Below, one piece after another: positions 1 to 11,046 of a stretch of DNA of 64,000 bases. A program made the position numbers and the translations under genes. The notes beneath the pieces are model-generated. The model had not been told where the DNA came from and did not search any database. It saw only the letters and a list, made by a program, of their open reading frames with translations. This stretch comes from Siphonodentalium dalli (Eukaryota > Mollusca > Scaphopoda > Gadilida > Siphonodentaliidae), in the NCBI GenBank assembly GCA_032622095.1, contig CP136061.1:194314369-194378368 (forward strand). The letters run 5' to 3'. The number at the start of each line of letters is the position of its first letter. Position 1 is the first letter of the stretch.

Positions 1-900
1 CACATCTCAAGATATCAACCACCCCCAGGGCCCTACTTGAAAATATATAGATATATTAGTTTGAGATGGTCATTTCTACATTTCTCTAGTAATGAGAATG
101 AGTTAAAATGTGTACTTAGTAGTGTACAACAGAGCCAGTTTTAACACACCCGACGTCTGTTTACTCACATCCGTAATCCCTTTTATTCGGATTATCACCG
201 GTTGGCTATACGCGAACGAACTATTTACAGATTGGGTGGTTTTCTCAGAAATGATTAGGAATCCCCGAGAGTTGGACTTGAATGAATATTCGAGGAACTA
301 ACAGACATTTTTCTGGTAAGTGGGTAAAGATAGAAACAATCTGAATACACCAGCGTTTCAAGAAAAAAATACGGAATATGATGATATAAACTCAGAAAGC
401 GAGAATGTTTGTGTGGCATAAAAATTTGCACTCTTGTAATTTCGTTCAAATCATCTACCAATGAAAATGCAGAACACAAAATTTTTACTTGCCAAACTGG
501 TATATATATTAATATAATAACTAACTATAATATATTGATTTAATATTATTACATAATATTTTATTCAACTAACAGTGATTCCTAGGGACTGTGGTGTCGC
601 CATCTGCATCCGCAATACTAGTCCAACAAATTAGACTACTGGTATTCGGTTTAAGATATATTTTAATATTTGGACATTTACGATTATCTTAATCCTTATA
701 GTATAATAATAGAGCTGAAAGCCCAGTTAGCACAGATTTTGAAGCAGGCCAACACCAGTGACCACCGTTATGACAGGGTTTCCGCTATAGCGGCAGGGGA
801 TCCCTTTTTGGGCCCCATTCCCCCAGCCAATTTTTCCCCTTCTGTCATACCACAGGACATATTCCATATGTATACAGGTATAAAGATGTTTACTTCTCAA
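1..900. other. AT-rich stretch, no gene recognised
   Basis: No coding exon or RNA gene is recognised. The 104-codon frame at 670-984 has no motif I know and runs into the inverted-repeat arm that begins near 900. A terminal-like string GACAGGGTTTCCGCTA lies near 773-788 and recurs in inverse orientation near 30944-30959, which suggests transposon remains. Confidence 0.4.
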
Positions 901-2436
901 TTTCGTTGGGACAGTACTCTCGGGCTCCAAATAAAAGTGCAGGCCCAAATAATAGTGCAGGGGGGGAATTCCATTGAAAGTTAATAAAAGTGCAGACCCA
1001 ATAGTGCAGGGGGAACTCTGAGCAAAACATCAACTGTTAAACAAATTATTTTTATAGTACATATAGGTCAGGCCTAAAAAAAAAAGACGTTTGTTTCCGC
1101 TAACCCGACCGACCCTATTTTAAACCCCTGACCCTGAACTTTTAATTGCCATTTTTTTTTTTTTTTTTTAAATCTTCTTTTTTTTCGATTTAGGTCCTAA
1201 TTCATATCATAACAAGATGCAAAACATTTATATATATTGACATAAGAAATTTTAGTTTACAAAAAGATTTAAGTTTAACAGTTGGAATCATACTGTAAAG
1301 TACATGTACCCGGTATGTTCACATGGCACAATCGTTTTGACGATTCTACGACCAATTCCACGATTCTGCGGCTTGACAACCACGGTGCTACGGCAGTTTA
1401 ACGATTCTGCGACCAGACTGATGCGATAAACACGAAAAAAACATTAGGAAATGAATAATTCGATAAATACGGACAGGAATGTACCATATATTATATTTCT
1501 ATTAGGTACGGCGATCTTCGATTCGATAATATGTAAAGAGTTCAGCACTAGACAGTTAGCACAACAATACATAATCTTTGACACAAATAGACCGGTTGTT
1601 TTGGTTTTACACACATCACCGTTTGAAATTCGTCTTTAGAGTTGAGAAAATATATATAATGTCCTATAAAATTGAGTGGAAACCAAATAATAACATAGCC
1701 ATACGTCTTTGGGTGATTTTTCACAACTAATGTTCACTAGTGCTGAAACGGTTGACCCATTTTTGTAGCCGGTTAACCGCGACGTGTAACCGGATCATAA
1801 CCGGTTATCCGCTATTTTCAACCTATGACTTTACACTGATTATTTACACCATAATATGTACCAATATATCAGGATAATTTGATTTATTAACTGTATGGCA
1901 AACTCGCGTAATGTTTACACAGACATAGCTTCTATTAAATGAATGTAAATCACCAAACACGAACGTCACAAAGCCACGTGTTGACAACTTGGCAGATGAC
2001 ACAGTGAACTAAAACTCAGTTTTTATAAATAGACGTGTCATGCTTGACCTGTTTGTACTGCAGTTGCGACTGCTACCTGACTTGTTATCGTTCTCGCAGG
2101 GTTCGTACGGGTGCTTGAATATCTTGAAAGTGCTTGAATTTGGTTTTGGGTTTTTCAAGCCCTTGAAAGTCATTGAATTTTCCCTTAAACACCCTAAGGT
2201 GCTTGAAAGTGCTTGAATTTAGTCATCAAAGGCTGTCTTATTGACACTCGCTTGTCGTCTTATACGCAGTATCAAGAAGCGTCGAAATTTTCAAGCGGCA
2301 TCATATGATTGCCAGGTAGTCGGTTCGTTTCGCTATTCGTGCCGGTATTCCGCGATTTGCAATGACTCATTCTAAAAATATAACAATGGCGGCGCCCATG
2401 CTTTGAAATTATCGCTAGTCTTTCGTTAAAATAACA

Positions 2437-2781
2437 ATGGGAAAGTGTGTGTTCAACACTGCGTGCTTATCGCACGAAACTTATTCTGGTTGGTTACAAC
2501 AAACGAACAACAATAGGAAGGCAATGTGCGTGCCTTGTTGCAAAGAAATATATATTTCTGGGATGGGAGAATCAGCTTTGAAAAGTCATGTGGAGTCGAC
2601 AAAACACGCTGCGAAAGTTCGACAGCTATCTGTCGTGACGGTGAATAACTTTTTCGCAAGGAATCACAAGAACGAGTGCCCCATCGAACACATCAAATAT
2701 TATGTCGCCTGTAAATATCACACGACCAACAGCATCCAGTTCAAATTCAAGTACGGGGATATACCGGTACCTAGAAGCTGA
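2437..2781 (+). CDS. Transposon-borne zinc-finger (BED/TTF-like) ORF, truncated
   Basis: This 114-residue frame opens MGKCVFN and has a CVPC pair at about residues 31-34 followed by ALKSHVESTKH at about residues 47-57. A C-x2-C pair followed by H-x5-H is the pattern of BED/TTF-type DNA-binding fingers found at the N-terminus of many hAT-like transposases and their relatives. The spacing and the GKCxFN opening recall a multi-copy family of uncharacterised invertebrate proteins. Nothing after the finger resembles a catalytic core: the frame runs on for about 50 residues and stops. It lies in the middle of the 2097-3366 element, so it is read as the 5' remnant of that element's gene rather than a host gene. 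Whether it is still expressed is unknown. Confidence 0.55.
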   Translation: MGKCVFNTACLSHETYSGWLQQTNNNRKAMCVPCCKEIYISGMGESALKSHVESTKHAAKVRQLSVVTVNNFFARNHKNECPIEHIKYYVACKYHTTNSIQFKFKYGDIPVPRS

Positions 2782-3083
2782 TTGAATAATATTCATATAT
2801 GTATCATTGTACCGGTATGAAGAAACTATGGATAAGTTGGATAAGACTGACACATGTGTGCATCTATAAGACTATATGAATAAAGACTTAGAAATTAATG
2901 TCTAAAAACTTGAGTGTTCATTTGATAGAAGTTATACAATACAAGGTACCGGTACAGGTATATTTCTTCTTCTCTTTACTTCATAAAGGTTATCAAGTTA
3001 TCTATGGAAAATTCATCTGTTAGGATCATATTTTCTTTCCGCTATTTATGACCCTCTCTTTAGTACATAAATATGAAAGTTCA

Positions 3084-3137
3084 TTAATTGGATGGGTATA
3101 CTAGTTAATATTAAAACTAGTATACCCATCAAATTAA
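3084..3137. repeat. Short perfect hairpin
   Basis: TTGGATGGGTATACTAGTT and AACTAGTATACCCATC face each other around a short AT loop. It lies inside the nested 2097-3366 element. Confidence 0.8.
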
Positions 3138-4285
3138 TTAAATACAGGTAATAGTAGGGATTGTGTTATTATTTTATTCTTCATTCGAACAAAGCACAAG
3201 CCATGCATCAGATCATTTTGTTGGAGACTGGATACCCTTCCTTGTATTAAATGCAAATATTTATATAATCGGTAGTCTGTGAGGTGCTTGAAAATATTTT
3301 AACAAGTGCTTGAAAAGTCCTTGAAAAGTGCTTGAATTTGGTCTGAAATTCATAGTGGGAACCCTGTCTCGTCTTGGGAAGAATATTGTGTGACCTATAT
3401 ACATGTTCGTACATGCAAATATCAGCAGTGTTTTTTTTATTGCCATTATAGCGTTTGCGGGACTGGCCGATTATTAGGTCATGTGACTCAGGTATTCTAA
3501 CTGCTGGGTGTTCTTTGGCAATTTGAGATTGATAGGATCATGACTGACATCGATAAACACAATTATGAAGATTGTGAACTTTATGTAGTTAACAAATGAA
3601 AATTAAAAAAACAGTTGAAAACAGTGTTTTCTGTTATAAGACAATCAAATGCTGAGAATTTATAGTCATTAGTAGGATGCAAATAAGTCCGACTGCACGG
3701 GAACACCACTTAAGTGATTCGAGTTCATTTGAACTTCATCGACTGATATTACTCAAACTCAGTAATGTTAGAAGTATAGACCGAGCGTATGTAAATAGGG
3801 TTGGTTCTCAGAGTTTGTATTCTGCCAATTTCTCTTTGAAATGTGCCCAGGCATCTGATTTACTTATTTCTTGGGTATCCATGATACTGTCTGCAAGTGG
3901 TGAGTCGGAGAGTAGAAGTCAAATGATCACGCCGTACTGCAGTGAAAACGATTGTATTGATCTTTGCCGATGACCAGGTGGCGTCAGTGCACGTGTTTTA
4001 CCGGACATCGGAATATCAAAGATGACGTCATGCATCTTTGATGTTTAGCCGCCAATGCCAGACTATGTAATCTACCATTCATGGAAGACTTTTGATCTGA
4101 AGGACCTGAACACGATAGTTTTTATCAGTGGCATTGCATGTGTGTATTTATACATAGCGGTTAACCGGTTGATCGTAGTTCAACCGGTTGCCGACGGTAG
4201 CCGGTTGCCAACCGGATATCCGTTTCAGCACTAATGTTCACCTCAGTTCTGTGATAGATGGCGCTGTGTCCATATTTGCGGGGGT

Positions 4286-5168
4286 CAGGGACCAGACGAG
4301 AGGGCGACGTGGGCGACTTCTTCGCCCTAGCGCCGTCCGCTTCGCCTTATTTTTGCAGTCGGGCGAAGTTCAAGTCGCCCTAAAAATTCCAAAGTTGACT
4401 GACGAAATTCGGCAAAATGCCCCAAATAATTTATGATAATTTACAACTGTCAACTGTGATTGCACACAATACTCCACTATCAGGGTGTATCATGGTGTTA
4501 TAAAACAATTAACACCTGTAATGCTCCAATCTGGAAGCATGTTGACAACGGAGTCTGATTATTGGCAGCTGTGAAAACATCGTCGGGCCTCAAGTGTTAA
4601 TCTGGTTGTTGTTATTTTTAGATTACCGTGATTACCACACCTTACAATAAAGATTACAACTCACACCTCTCACAATGTGTCAATTCATCACTCCCTCTAA
4701 GGAGTTTGGTTAAAGAAATTTCAAAACAAATTCATTTGTGAAGCATATTAAAATTTCAAACGGGTTTACTAGCAGAGCGCAGTAAAAGTGTTCATGATTT
4801 CGTTTCGTTTCTGTTTGATAAATATTGTTGGCACTTTTAACAACCCGAAAAATATGAAATAAAATCCTGTCATTCTCCCACAATTACAATATAAAATGCT
4901 GCTATCCTCTCACAATTATGTTTGGGTATTATTAATAGTTATTAGGGTGATGAAGTGAACATAATGACTCCATATTTCAACCATTGTTTCATAAGTTTAA
5001 TTGACATATTTCATCTCTCCTATTTTCGTTCTATAGCGACTCCTGTCGTAGTACTGATCAATTTAAATTTTGTAGACTCACTTCGCCCTATAGAACGGGC
5101 ACTTCGCCTTATTTTTATAGTAGGGCAAAGTCATTTCGCCCTGAAAATCTGGTCTAGGCTGGTCCCTG
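4286..5168. mobile_element. hAT-like non-autonomous element, copy 1 (883 bp)
   Basis: The termini CAGGGACCAG and CTGGTCCCTG are perfect inverted repeats. The element is bracketed by a perfect 8-bp duplication, GCGGGGGT, at 4278-4285 and 5169-5176. Near each end are runs built on CTTCGCCC/GGGCGAAG. A second copy with near-colinear sequence lies at 31929-32786. There is no coding potential. The 8-bp duplication and CAGGG ends fit a hAT MITE. Confidence 0.88.
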
Positions 5169-5176
5169 GCGGGGGT

Positions 5177-6340
5177 ATCATCGCACTCAATTGACAACGC
5201 CGAGTAGTCAACTATGACAACGACGATTGTGCGACCAGCAATTGAAATTTCATTTACTTGTGCTCACGAGAAGTCGTTTTCTAATGAATGTTATGCTCGC
5301 TATAGACATGAATACGCATATGAGTTACACGACCTCAAGGCTACGAGATTAAGACTCTTTTATTTGGAGCCAGCTGAGGAAAATAAAGTGATGTCCAATC
5401 GTATATTGCTATACTGTACAGGTTTAATTTCCATATCTGTGCACCACACAGTACATGATTTAAATTGCCTTTCCACCTATCCAACGTTCCTTCCGTCTGT
5501 CTGTACGCCTATATAACTAGCAGCCGACTCACAATGCATCGGTATTTTCTTATCGCCAACATGTCTTATTCTCAGTTGCGTTGTGGTATCGATGGTGGGG
5601 AATGGCCGCCTTAGAAATTAACTCCACACTTGAAACTTAATTTTGTTTTGAGTATAATTCCATATTTTGACATCAAGGTATCGGAGATGATAATAAATAA
5701 ATATATATATTAAACATTAATCACATTTTAACAAGGAAAACGAGCTCAAAAAGACTGCGATTTAAAAAAATAATAATATTGATTTCCTTACCATATATAA
5801 CACAGGAGGAAGTAAAGACACCTTCAAGACAAAATAATGTTCCATTTTAAATATGTCTTTTCATGTCGTTGTTGGATTCTATAGTCTATTTGAAAGTCTG
5901 TTGAGTACGAAGTAATGTTACGGATGAAGATTAGCCGGAATGCGAAAATACAAATTAGTGTTGTCGAGTAATTTTTTTACAGTTTTCAAGAAATTGTATC
6001 AAATAAAATTCATACTCTATGCATACTAGTCCACCATACTCAATTACAGTCACTAGTCAGTGATTGGCTTGAGTTTACGGCCCGTATTAACATATATTTT
6101 TACACGAGCATGTGTGCCACGCGTTGCCCAATACACTATCCGTAAATTAATTTGATTACGTCTTGTACACGGAAATTCGTAATCCAACATTATATACAGT
6201 ATATATGTAAATATTGAATCATATGTAAGATTAAATTGGAGTTTTTAGTTCCTCTGTCATTTGGGTTAACCTGATTGGGGCTAAGAAGTGCACAGTTTGA
6301 GTTATTGACAAGTATTATACAGTTATTTTTAAAGATACTG
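5177..6340. other. Non-genic interior of the 1.1-6.4 kb element
   Basis: No exon is recognised. A stretch at about 5718-5880 (ATTGATTTCCTTA, then AAAGACACCTTCAAGA and TGTCTTTTCATG) is repeated in diverged form at about 59405-59560, so it is a dispersed repeat. Confidence 0.5.
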
Positions 6341-7204
6341 AAAAAAAAGAAGTTAAAAAAAAAAAGTTAAGCCTACCTACCTACCCTAATTTTTTTCAGC
6401 TCGTTAGCGGAAACAAATGTATTTTTTTTTTAGGCCTCAAGTATAGGGATCAACATAGTATGTGTCATGTGGTGTTTAATTCAATATTTAAATGTTCACA
6501 TGTATGCCATATACTTGAATATGTACATGCATACAGTTATAAGCTCATCATTTTGGTATCGGAATCATATATAAAAACTTGAGTTTATGCTGATTTCAAT
6601 TTTCATAGCCTCAAAATTAATAAACATGCAGACCAAAATAAGCACTGTGCAGGGGGGAAATTTCCCAAGAAAATAATAAACATGCATGGCTGCATGCATG
6701 TTTATTTGGAGCCCAAGAGTACTAAGAAATTTAAATAGTTGACAACTTTATTTGATTTCTAGCGAGAATACACACTCGGACCGATCAAACACGAACTGAG
6801 AAAGTTATCAAATCCAACATCGCTAGAACGCATGCTTTGGAGTCCGCTGGTTATGTTGCTACGGTTAGGTTTCGAAAAATGACCGCCGATAATTTAATCA
6901 TGTTATATTCCGGTACGTTATGCATCTGAACTTTCTGCCGAGTCTTGAATAGTGGTCGTTTAACTTCAACGGGCGTGTTTCCGTATACAGCAATAAATTT
7001 TTATCTAATAAATTTTCTATGTTTTAAAGTTATTGCGGTTGATAGCATAGTAACTTAGGTAGAAATGGATGCAAAACGATCAGCATATCTACTCTCTGTT
7101 TCTCCTATTGGCCGATACAACAAAAGTAGGTCCACTAGTGTTTCCACTACATTGAAAACATTGACTGCATTTTCCCCTCGGCAGATACAGGACCCGTTCC
7201 CCAA

Positions 7205-7473
7205 AACCTAGCGGAAAGCCTGGTTATAACCCCTTCAAAATACCATTTTATCTTCGGCAAATTAGGGGATATAGAAACTGAACAGAAAGGAAAAAGTAAC
7301 TAAGAACAATGTTAATTTGTGACCATAGATACTTCCCAGAAGATGAGGCCTAGGCATGATGAGGTCCCCAGAGCGTGAATTTATTGATGCTATCCCGCTG
7401 TGCGAGGTAGCGTCACTAAATTCATCCTATGGGGACCTCATTCTGCAAATGACAGACACTATTTCAAGGCTTG
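7205..7473. mobile_element. Double-hairpin element, right half
   Basis: The internal segment (ATTAGGGGATATAGAAACTGAAC) leads into one terminal hairpin of the GATGAGGTCCCCAGAG type (about 7357-7450) and the terminal CTATTTCAAGGCTTG. The left hairpin is missing. See 25465-25906 for a complete copy. Confidence 0.75.
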
Positions 7474-7759
7474 TTTGCAAACCAACATTCCATTTGAGCT
7501 GCTTTCACAGACCTGCGGCTGACACATGTGGTCAACGCATCCGGCTATCTGCTTTCACAGACCTGTGGCTAAGCATGCGGCTATTGGGTTAGACGTAACA
7601 TTTCAAACCATACATACAGGTATACAGTATCACTGGCATTTTCACAGGGTTGTGGCTGATTCAGTTAAATGCATCCGAATTTAAAACTTTTTGAAATTGG
7701 ATGCCTTTAGAGACGTACAGATCCTCTCAAAATTAATGTCCCTCTCGACCGCATTGAGA

Positions 7760-7960
7760 CCGCTTTGGGAATGTACCATCAACGCGGTTCTCATGTTAAC
7801 ACAACGCGGTCTTAACATTACTCCAACGCGGTCGTAACGTTACTCCAACGCGGTCGAGTTAACCATCAATTCAAAATAACGTGGTCGGCATGACCGTCAA
7901 CGCAACAAATGCGGTCGAGGTAACCGTCAACGCAACAAATGCAGTCAAGATAACCGTCAA
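7760..7960. repeat. AACGCGGTC subterminal repeat cluster, left
   Basis: Variants of CAACGCGGTC(G/T)TAACGTTA recur several times, spaced irregularly at about 20-40 bases. The mirrored cluster at 15160-15350 contains the complementary GACCGCATT and GTTACGACCGC as well as direct forms. Confidence 0.75.
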
Positions 7961-8831
7961 TAAAATGGAACGTTGCCAACATAATACAATGTTGTTGGCG
8001 CGGTGGGAGGCATGGGTAATGCATGATTGATTGGTGTTAAATGTTTTACATATACATTTAGAAGTTTTCCGAAAAAATAAAATAAAAAATAAATGTAGAT
8101 CACGTTGATCGCGCTGCACGAATTAATGGAGATGTAATTGAGACTTCTAACAAACAAAAAACTTTGAGGTCACGTCGCGATGTACATGTGTTCTTTGAAT
8201 ATTATTATTCAGCGTCATATCCAATTAAAGGTCGATTACGTGTATGCCACTGTACGCCAAGGGTCCGATGTCATTTGAAATATTCGTGAGGATATGATAA
8301 CACATTCATGTACACGTGTAATTGATTTGTCACTTTTACTGACAAACCGCGGATCAAAGCCTGCCGCGATTGATTGACAGCGGTGCCAATGAACTCAAAT
8401 ACAATATGGGGCGTGTCTTCGGTTATATCGAAGCTTCCAAACACAATGAATGTTTAACATAAAAGAATTAATTCAACAATGATGGAAAGGCTGAGATGAT
8501 GGCATGTAGCCGAATATGTGTATGTGAACTCATCATCATCATCATCTTTATTTGAGAACGAGTCTGTTTGACTCTTAGTCCCCGTTAATAATATTATACA
8601 TTTACAAATTTCGACATCACAATAAATTGAGTAATACTGCTTACACTGGAGTGCATTATTTCAAATTACAATGTTCCACTATCCAATTACCTTCCAAGCG
8701 GAAATTCCTAGAAGGGTAAACGTTCTGTTTTTTTTCAGTTCTATGCGGAGTTCACATAGCTGCTCCGTTTGCGTTTTCGTGAGATCTAAATTAAAGTATA
8801 TTTTTTCACTGCCTGTTGTTTTACTGTCCTT

Positions 8832-9665
8832 TTAGCTCACCTGAGATGAAGTCTCCGGTGGAGCTATAGTCATCACTCCTCGTCCGTCGTCCATCCGTCC
8901 GTCTATCTGTCAACAATTCTTTGAACATCTTCTCCTCTGAAACCGGAAGACCAAATTGGTTCATATTTGGTGTGGATGTTCCCTAGGTGACTCTCATTCA
9001 GATTTGTTCAAATGAGGTCACTGGGTCGAATAGTTGCGAAGCCAGGGCCATAACTCTATTCCTCCATAGTAATTCTTACGACTTCTTATTCAGAACCATT
9101 GGGCCGATTTAGCTAATATTTGGTATGGAGGGTCCTTGGGTGACTGGTGTTCAGATTTGTTCAAATGAGGTCACCCGGTCAATTAGTTGAGAAACCAGGG
9201 CCATAACTCATAGTAATACTTACAATGACTTCTTCTAAAAAAATATTGGGCCGTTTTAGCTTATATTTGGTACAGAGAGACCTTGGGTGACTGGGGTTCA
9301 GATTTGTTCAAATGGGGTCACTGGGTCAAATAGGGGCAGAGCTAGGGACTTAACTTTAAAAACAAAAAATTTAATTTTTGCATTTTGACCTTTAATTTTT
9401 GTTTAGGACACATCACGGCCTCATATTTCTTACCTAGATTTTTCTTAGCATGTTCTTCATCTGTATGGATTTTGGTATTGTTTATTTAACCCCTTCCACT
9501 CTTGTTTTGATATAGAATTCATCCAAGACAGGATTACTCAAACATTTTTCATCTGATCAACACCAAATTTGGTATATGAATTTTTGACACTTATATACAG
9601 ATCAAGTTAAAATATGGGTTTGATCCGATATATTTTAACAGAGTAATGGCCCTTTATAATTCACA
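8832..9665 (+). repeat. AGCTCACCTGAG-headed dispersed repeat
   Basis: The head TTTAGCTCACCTGAGATGAA and the stem GTCTCCGGTGGAGCTATAG are followed by a CCGTCC/CTGT microsatellite, then two or three iterations of a unit containing CAGATTTGTTCAAATGAGGTC and GGGCCATAACTC. A tail continues with GACCTTTAATTTTTG and ends near ATGGCCCTTTATAATTC. Other copies are at 44886-46608 (interrupted), 48918-49510 and 49880-50230. The head is a repeat type I associate with bivalves. No ORF is conserved between copies. Confidence 0.7.
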
Positions 9666-9880
9666 CCTCTTTGCTAAGCACTATTAATTTTTAAGAGAAC
9701 ACTGAAGCCTGTATTATTGAAAAAGCCAATTTATCATAGTGTGGTCACCTGATACTCTTGCTGAAGACTGCTTGCTTCAGACCAGTTTACCATCTGTCAT
9801 TACAAGACATGACATTAGCTAAACAACTATTCTACCAGAGTCTACAAGAATAAATAGGAATAGTCCATTGTTCATTTCTC

Positions 9881-10020
9881 CAAGCCTGAACATAGTGTGT
9901 CTGACATTTGCAGAATGAAGTCCCCAGATGGTGAATTTAGTTTTACTACCCCATACAGCAGGCTAGCATCACCAAATACACCCTCAATTACCTTATTCTG
10001 CTTAGGCCTAATCTTCTGGG
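9881..10020. mobile_element. Double-hairpin element, left half
   Basis: It starts CAAGCCTGAACATAGTGTG, then has the AGAATGAAGTCCCCAGATGG hairpin, and breaks at about 10015 where the tandem array begins. Confidence 0.7.
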
Positions 10021-10830
10021 ACAATTTTTTGTCATGGATGTTGACATTGACATGTAGATGGGAACGAGTCATTTTGGGGTCATTCGGAAAAAAAACATGG
10101 CCGCCAGCGGCCATCTTGGATTTCAAAATTCAATCCATTAGCACGGGCTACAGGCCGTACTGTTCGTCTTATTGTCATGAAATTTGTCATGGATGTTAAT
10201 ATTGACATGTAGATGGGAACGAGTAATTTTGGGGTCATTCGGCCAAAAAACATGGCCGCCGGCAGCCATCTTAGATTTTACTCTTTGCATGACTAAATCC
10301 TTTGACACGGGCTACAGGTCGTACCTTTGGTCGGATCATCATAAAATTTGTTGTGGCTGTTCAAATTGGAATGTAGATGGGAACGAGTCATTTTGGGGTC
10401 ATTAGGACAAAAAACATGGCCGCCAGCAGCCATCTTTGATTTCAAAATTTAATCCATTAGCACGGGCCACAGGTCGTACTCTTCGCCTGATCATCATGAA
10501 ATTTGTCATGGATGTTAATTTTGACATGTAGATGGGAACGAGTAATTTTGGGGTCATTCGGCCAAAAAACATGGCCGCCAGCAGCTATCTTGGATTTTAC
10601 TCTTTGTATGACTAAATTCTTTAGCACGGGCTACAGGTTGTACCTTTGGTCAGATCATTATGAAATTTGTCTTGACTTTTGACATGTAGATGGGAACGAG
10701 TCATTTTGGTGTTATTCGGCATTAAAACATGGCTGCCAGCAGCCATCTTGGATTCTACTCTTTGCATGACTAAAGCTATCAAATGTTTTTGAATTGTTGG
10801 AAAACATAGCCGCCAGCAACCATCTTAGAT
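10015..10830. repeat. Tandem array of five units of about 155-164 bp
   Basis: GTAGATGGGAACGAG occurs at 10054, 10209, 10528 and 10686, with a matching ATGTAGATGGGAACGAG at 10371 (core from 10373). The spacings are 155, 164, 155 and 158. Each unit also contains AACATGGCCGCCAGC(A/G)GCC and CACGGGCTACAGG. Diverged single units occur in UBE2N intron 4 (near 33640-33800 and 34735-35010) and near 63690. The unit carries no conserved reading frame. Confidence 0.85.
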
Positions 10831-11046
10831 TTTACTTTTATATACATGTATATATATATATATCTCTTCATGTTGATAAACTAGTAAATTAGACATTCAA
10901 CTTTCCACATTCCTAATCACTCCATCGACAGTAACACATTAAATTATTCTCTTTCCAAGTTGAGCTACAGTGTCATTGACACTTTCATTTCCTGGTCACT
11001 GTGGCATTTATTCTGACTGTCGCTTTTGTTATTTCTACATTTCTTG

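Larger units (their letters stand above)
2097..3366. mobile_element. CAGGGTTC-ended transposon nested in the hAT element
   Basis: The element begins CAGGGTTCGTACGGGTGC and ends GTGGGAACCCTG. TCTCG flanks both sides (2092-2096 and 3367-3371). Both subterminal regions carry iterations of GTGCTTGAA, CTTGAAAG and TGCTTGAATTT (2110-2220 and 3281-3340), in the same orientation. It carries one short ORF with a zinc-finger-like N-terminal domain (2437-2781) but no transposase core, so it looks like a deleted copy. The termini and the finger suggest hAT relationship, but the visible duplication is only 5 bp, not 8, so the superfamily stays open. Confidence 0.7.
1738..4233. mobile_element. hAT-type non-autonomous transposon, 2.5 kb
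   Basis: The element starts TAGTGCTGAAACGG and ends CCGTTTCAGCACTA, perfect 14-bp inverted repeats. The 8-bp ATGTTCAC lies directly outside both ends (1730-1737 and 4234-4241), a perfect target duplication of the length typical of the hAT superfamily. The subterminal zones are rich in AACCGG/CCGGTT on both sides (1755-1815 and 4158-4218). About half of the interior is a second, nested element (2097-3366). No transposase domain is seen, so it is non-autonomous. A fragment with the same end (CGTTTCAACACTA) occurs near 17662. Confidence 0.85.
1071..6436. mobile_element. Inverted-repeat-bounded element or composite, about 5.4 kb
   Basis: GGCCTAAAAAAAAAA followed by GTTTCCGCTAAC at 1071-1110 is mirrored by GTTAGCGGAAAC and a T-run ending TAGGCC at 6397-6436. 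TCA sits directly outside both ends (1068-1070 and 6437-6439), a possible 3-bp target duplication. A second inverted pair lies outside: GTACTC and GGCTCCAAATAAA near 915-935 match TTTATTTGGAGCC and AGTACT near 6698-6722. No transposase is visible. Inside are at least two younger hAT-type insertions, so the outer element is older. The superfamily is unassigned; a Harbinger-like 3-bp duplication is only a suggestion. Confidence 0.5.

Noticed and set aside
670-984. 104-codon frame with a plausible-looking N-terminus
   Set aside because: No domain, no splice context that makes sense, and it overlaps the inverted-repeat arm at 900-1015.
5664-5675. ATCAAG|GTATCG as the donor of UBE2N exon 1
   Set aside because: The residues before it do not resemble the Ubc13 N-terminus and there is no start codon in frame nearby.
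7740-7960. AACGCGGTC cluster as a possible CRISPR-like array
   Set aside because: Spacing is irregular, units are degenerate and mirrored at 15 kb, and the DNA is animal. It fits transposon subterminal repeats.
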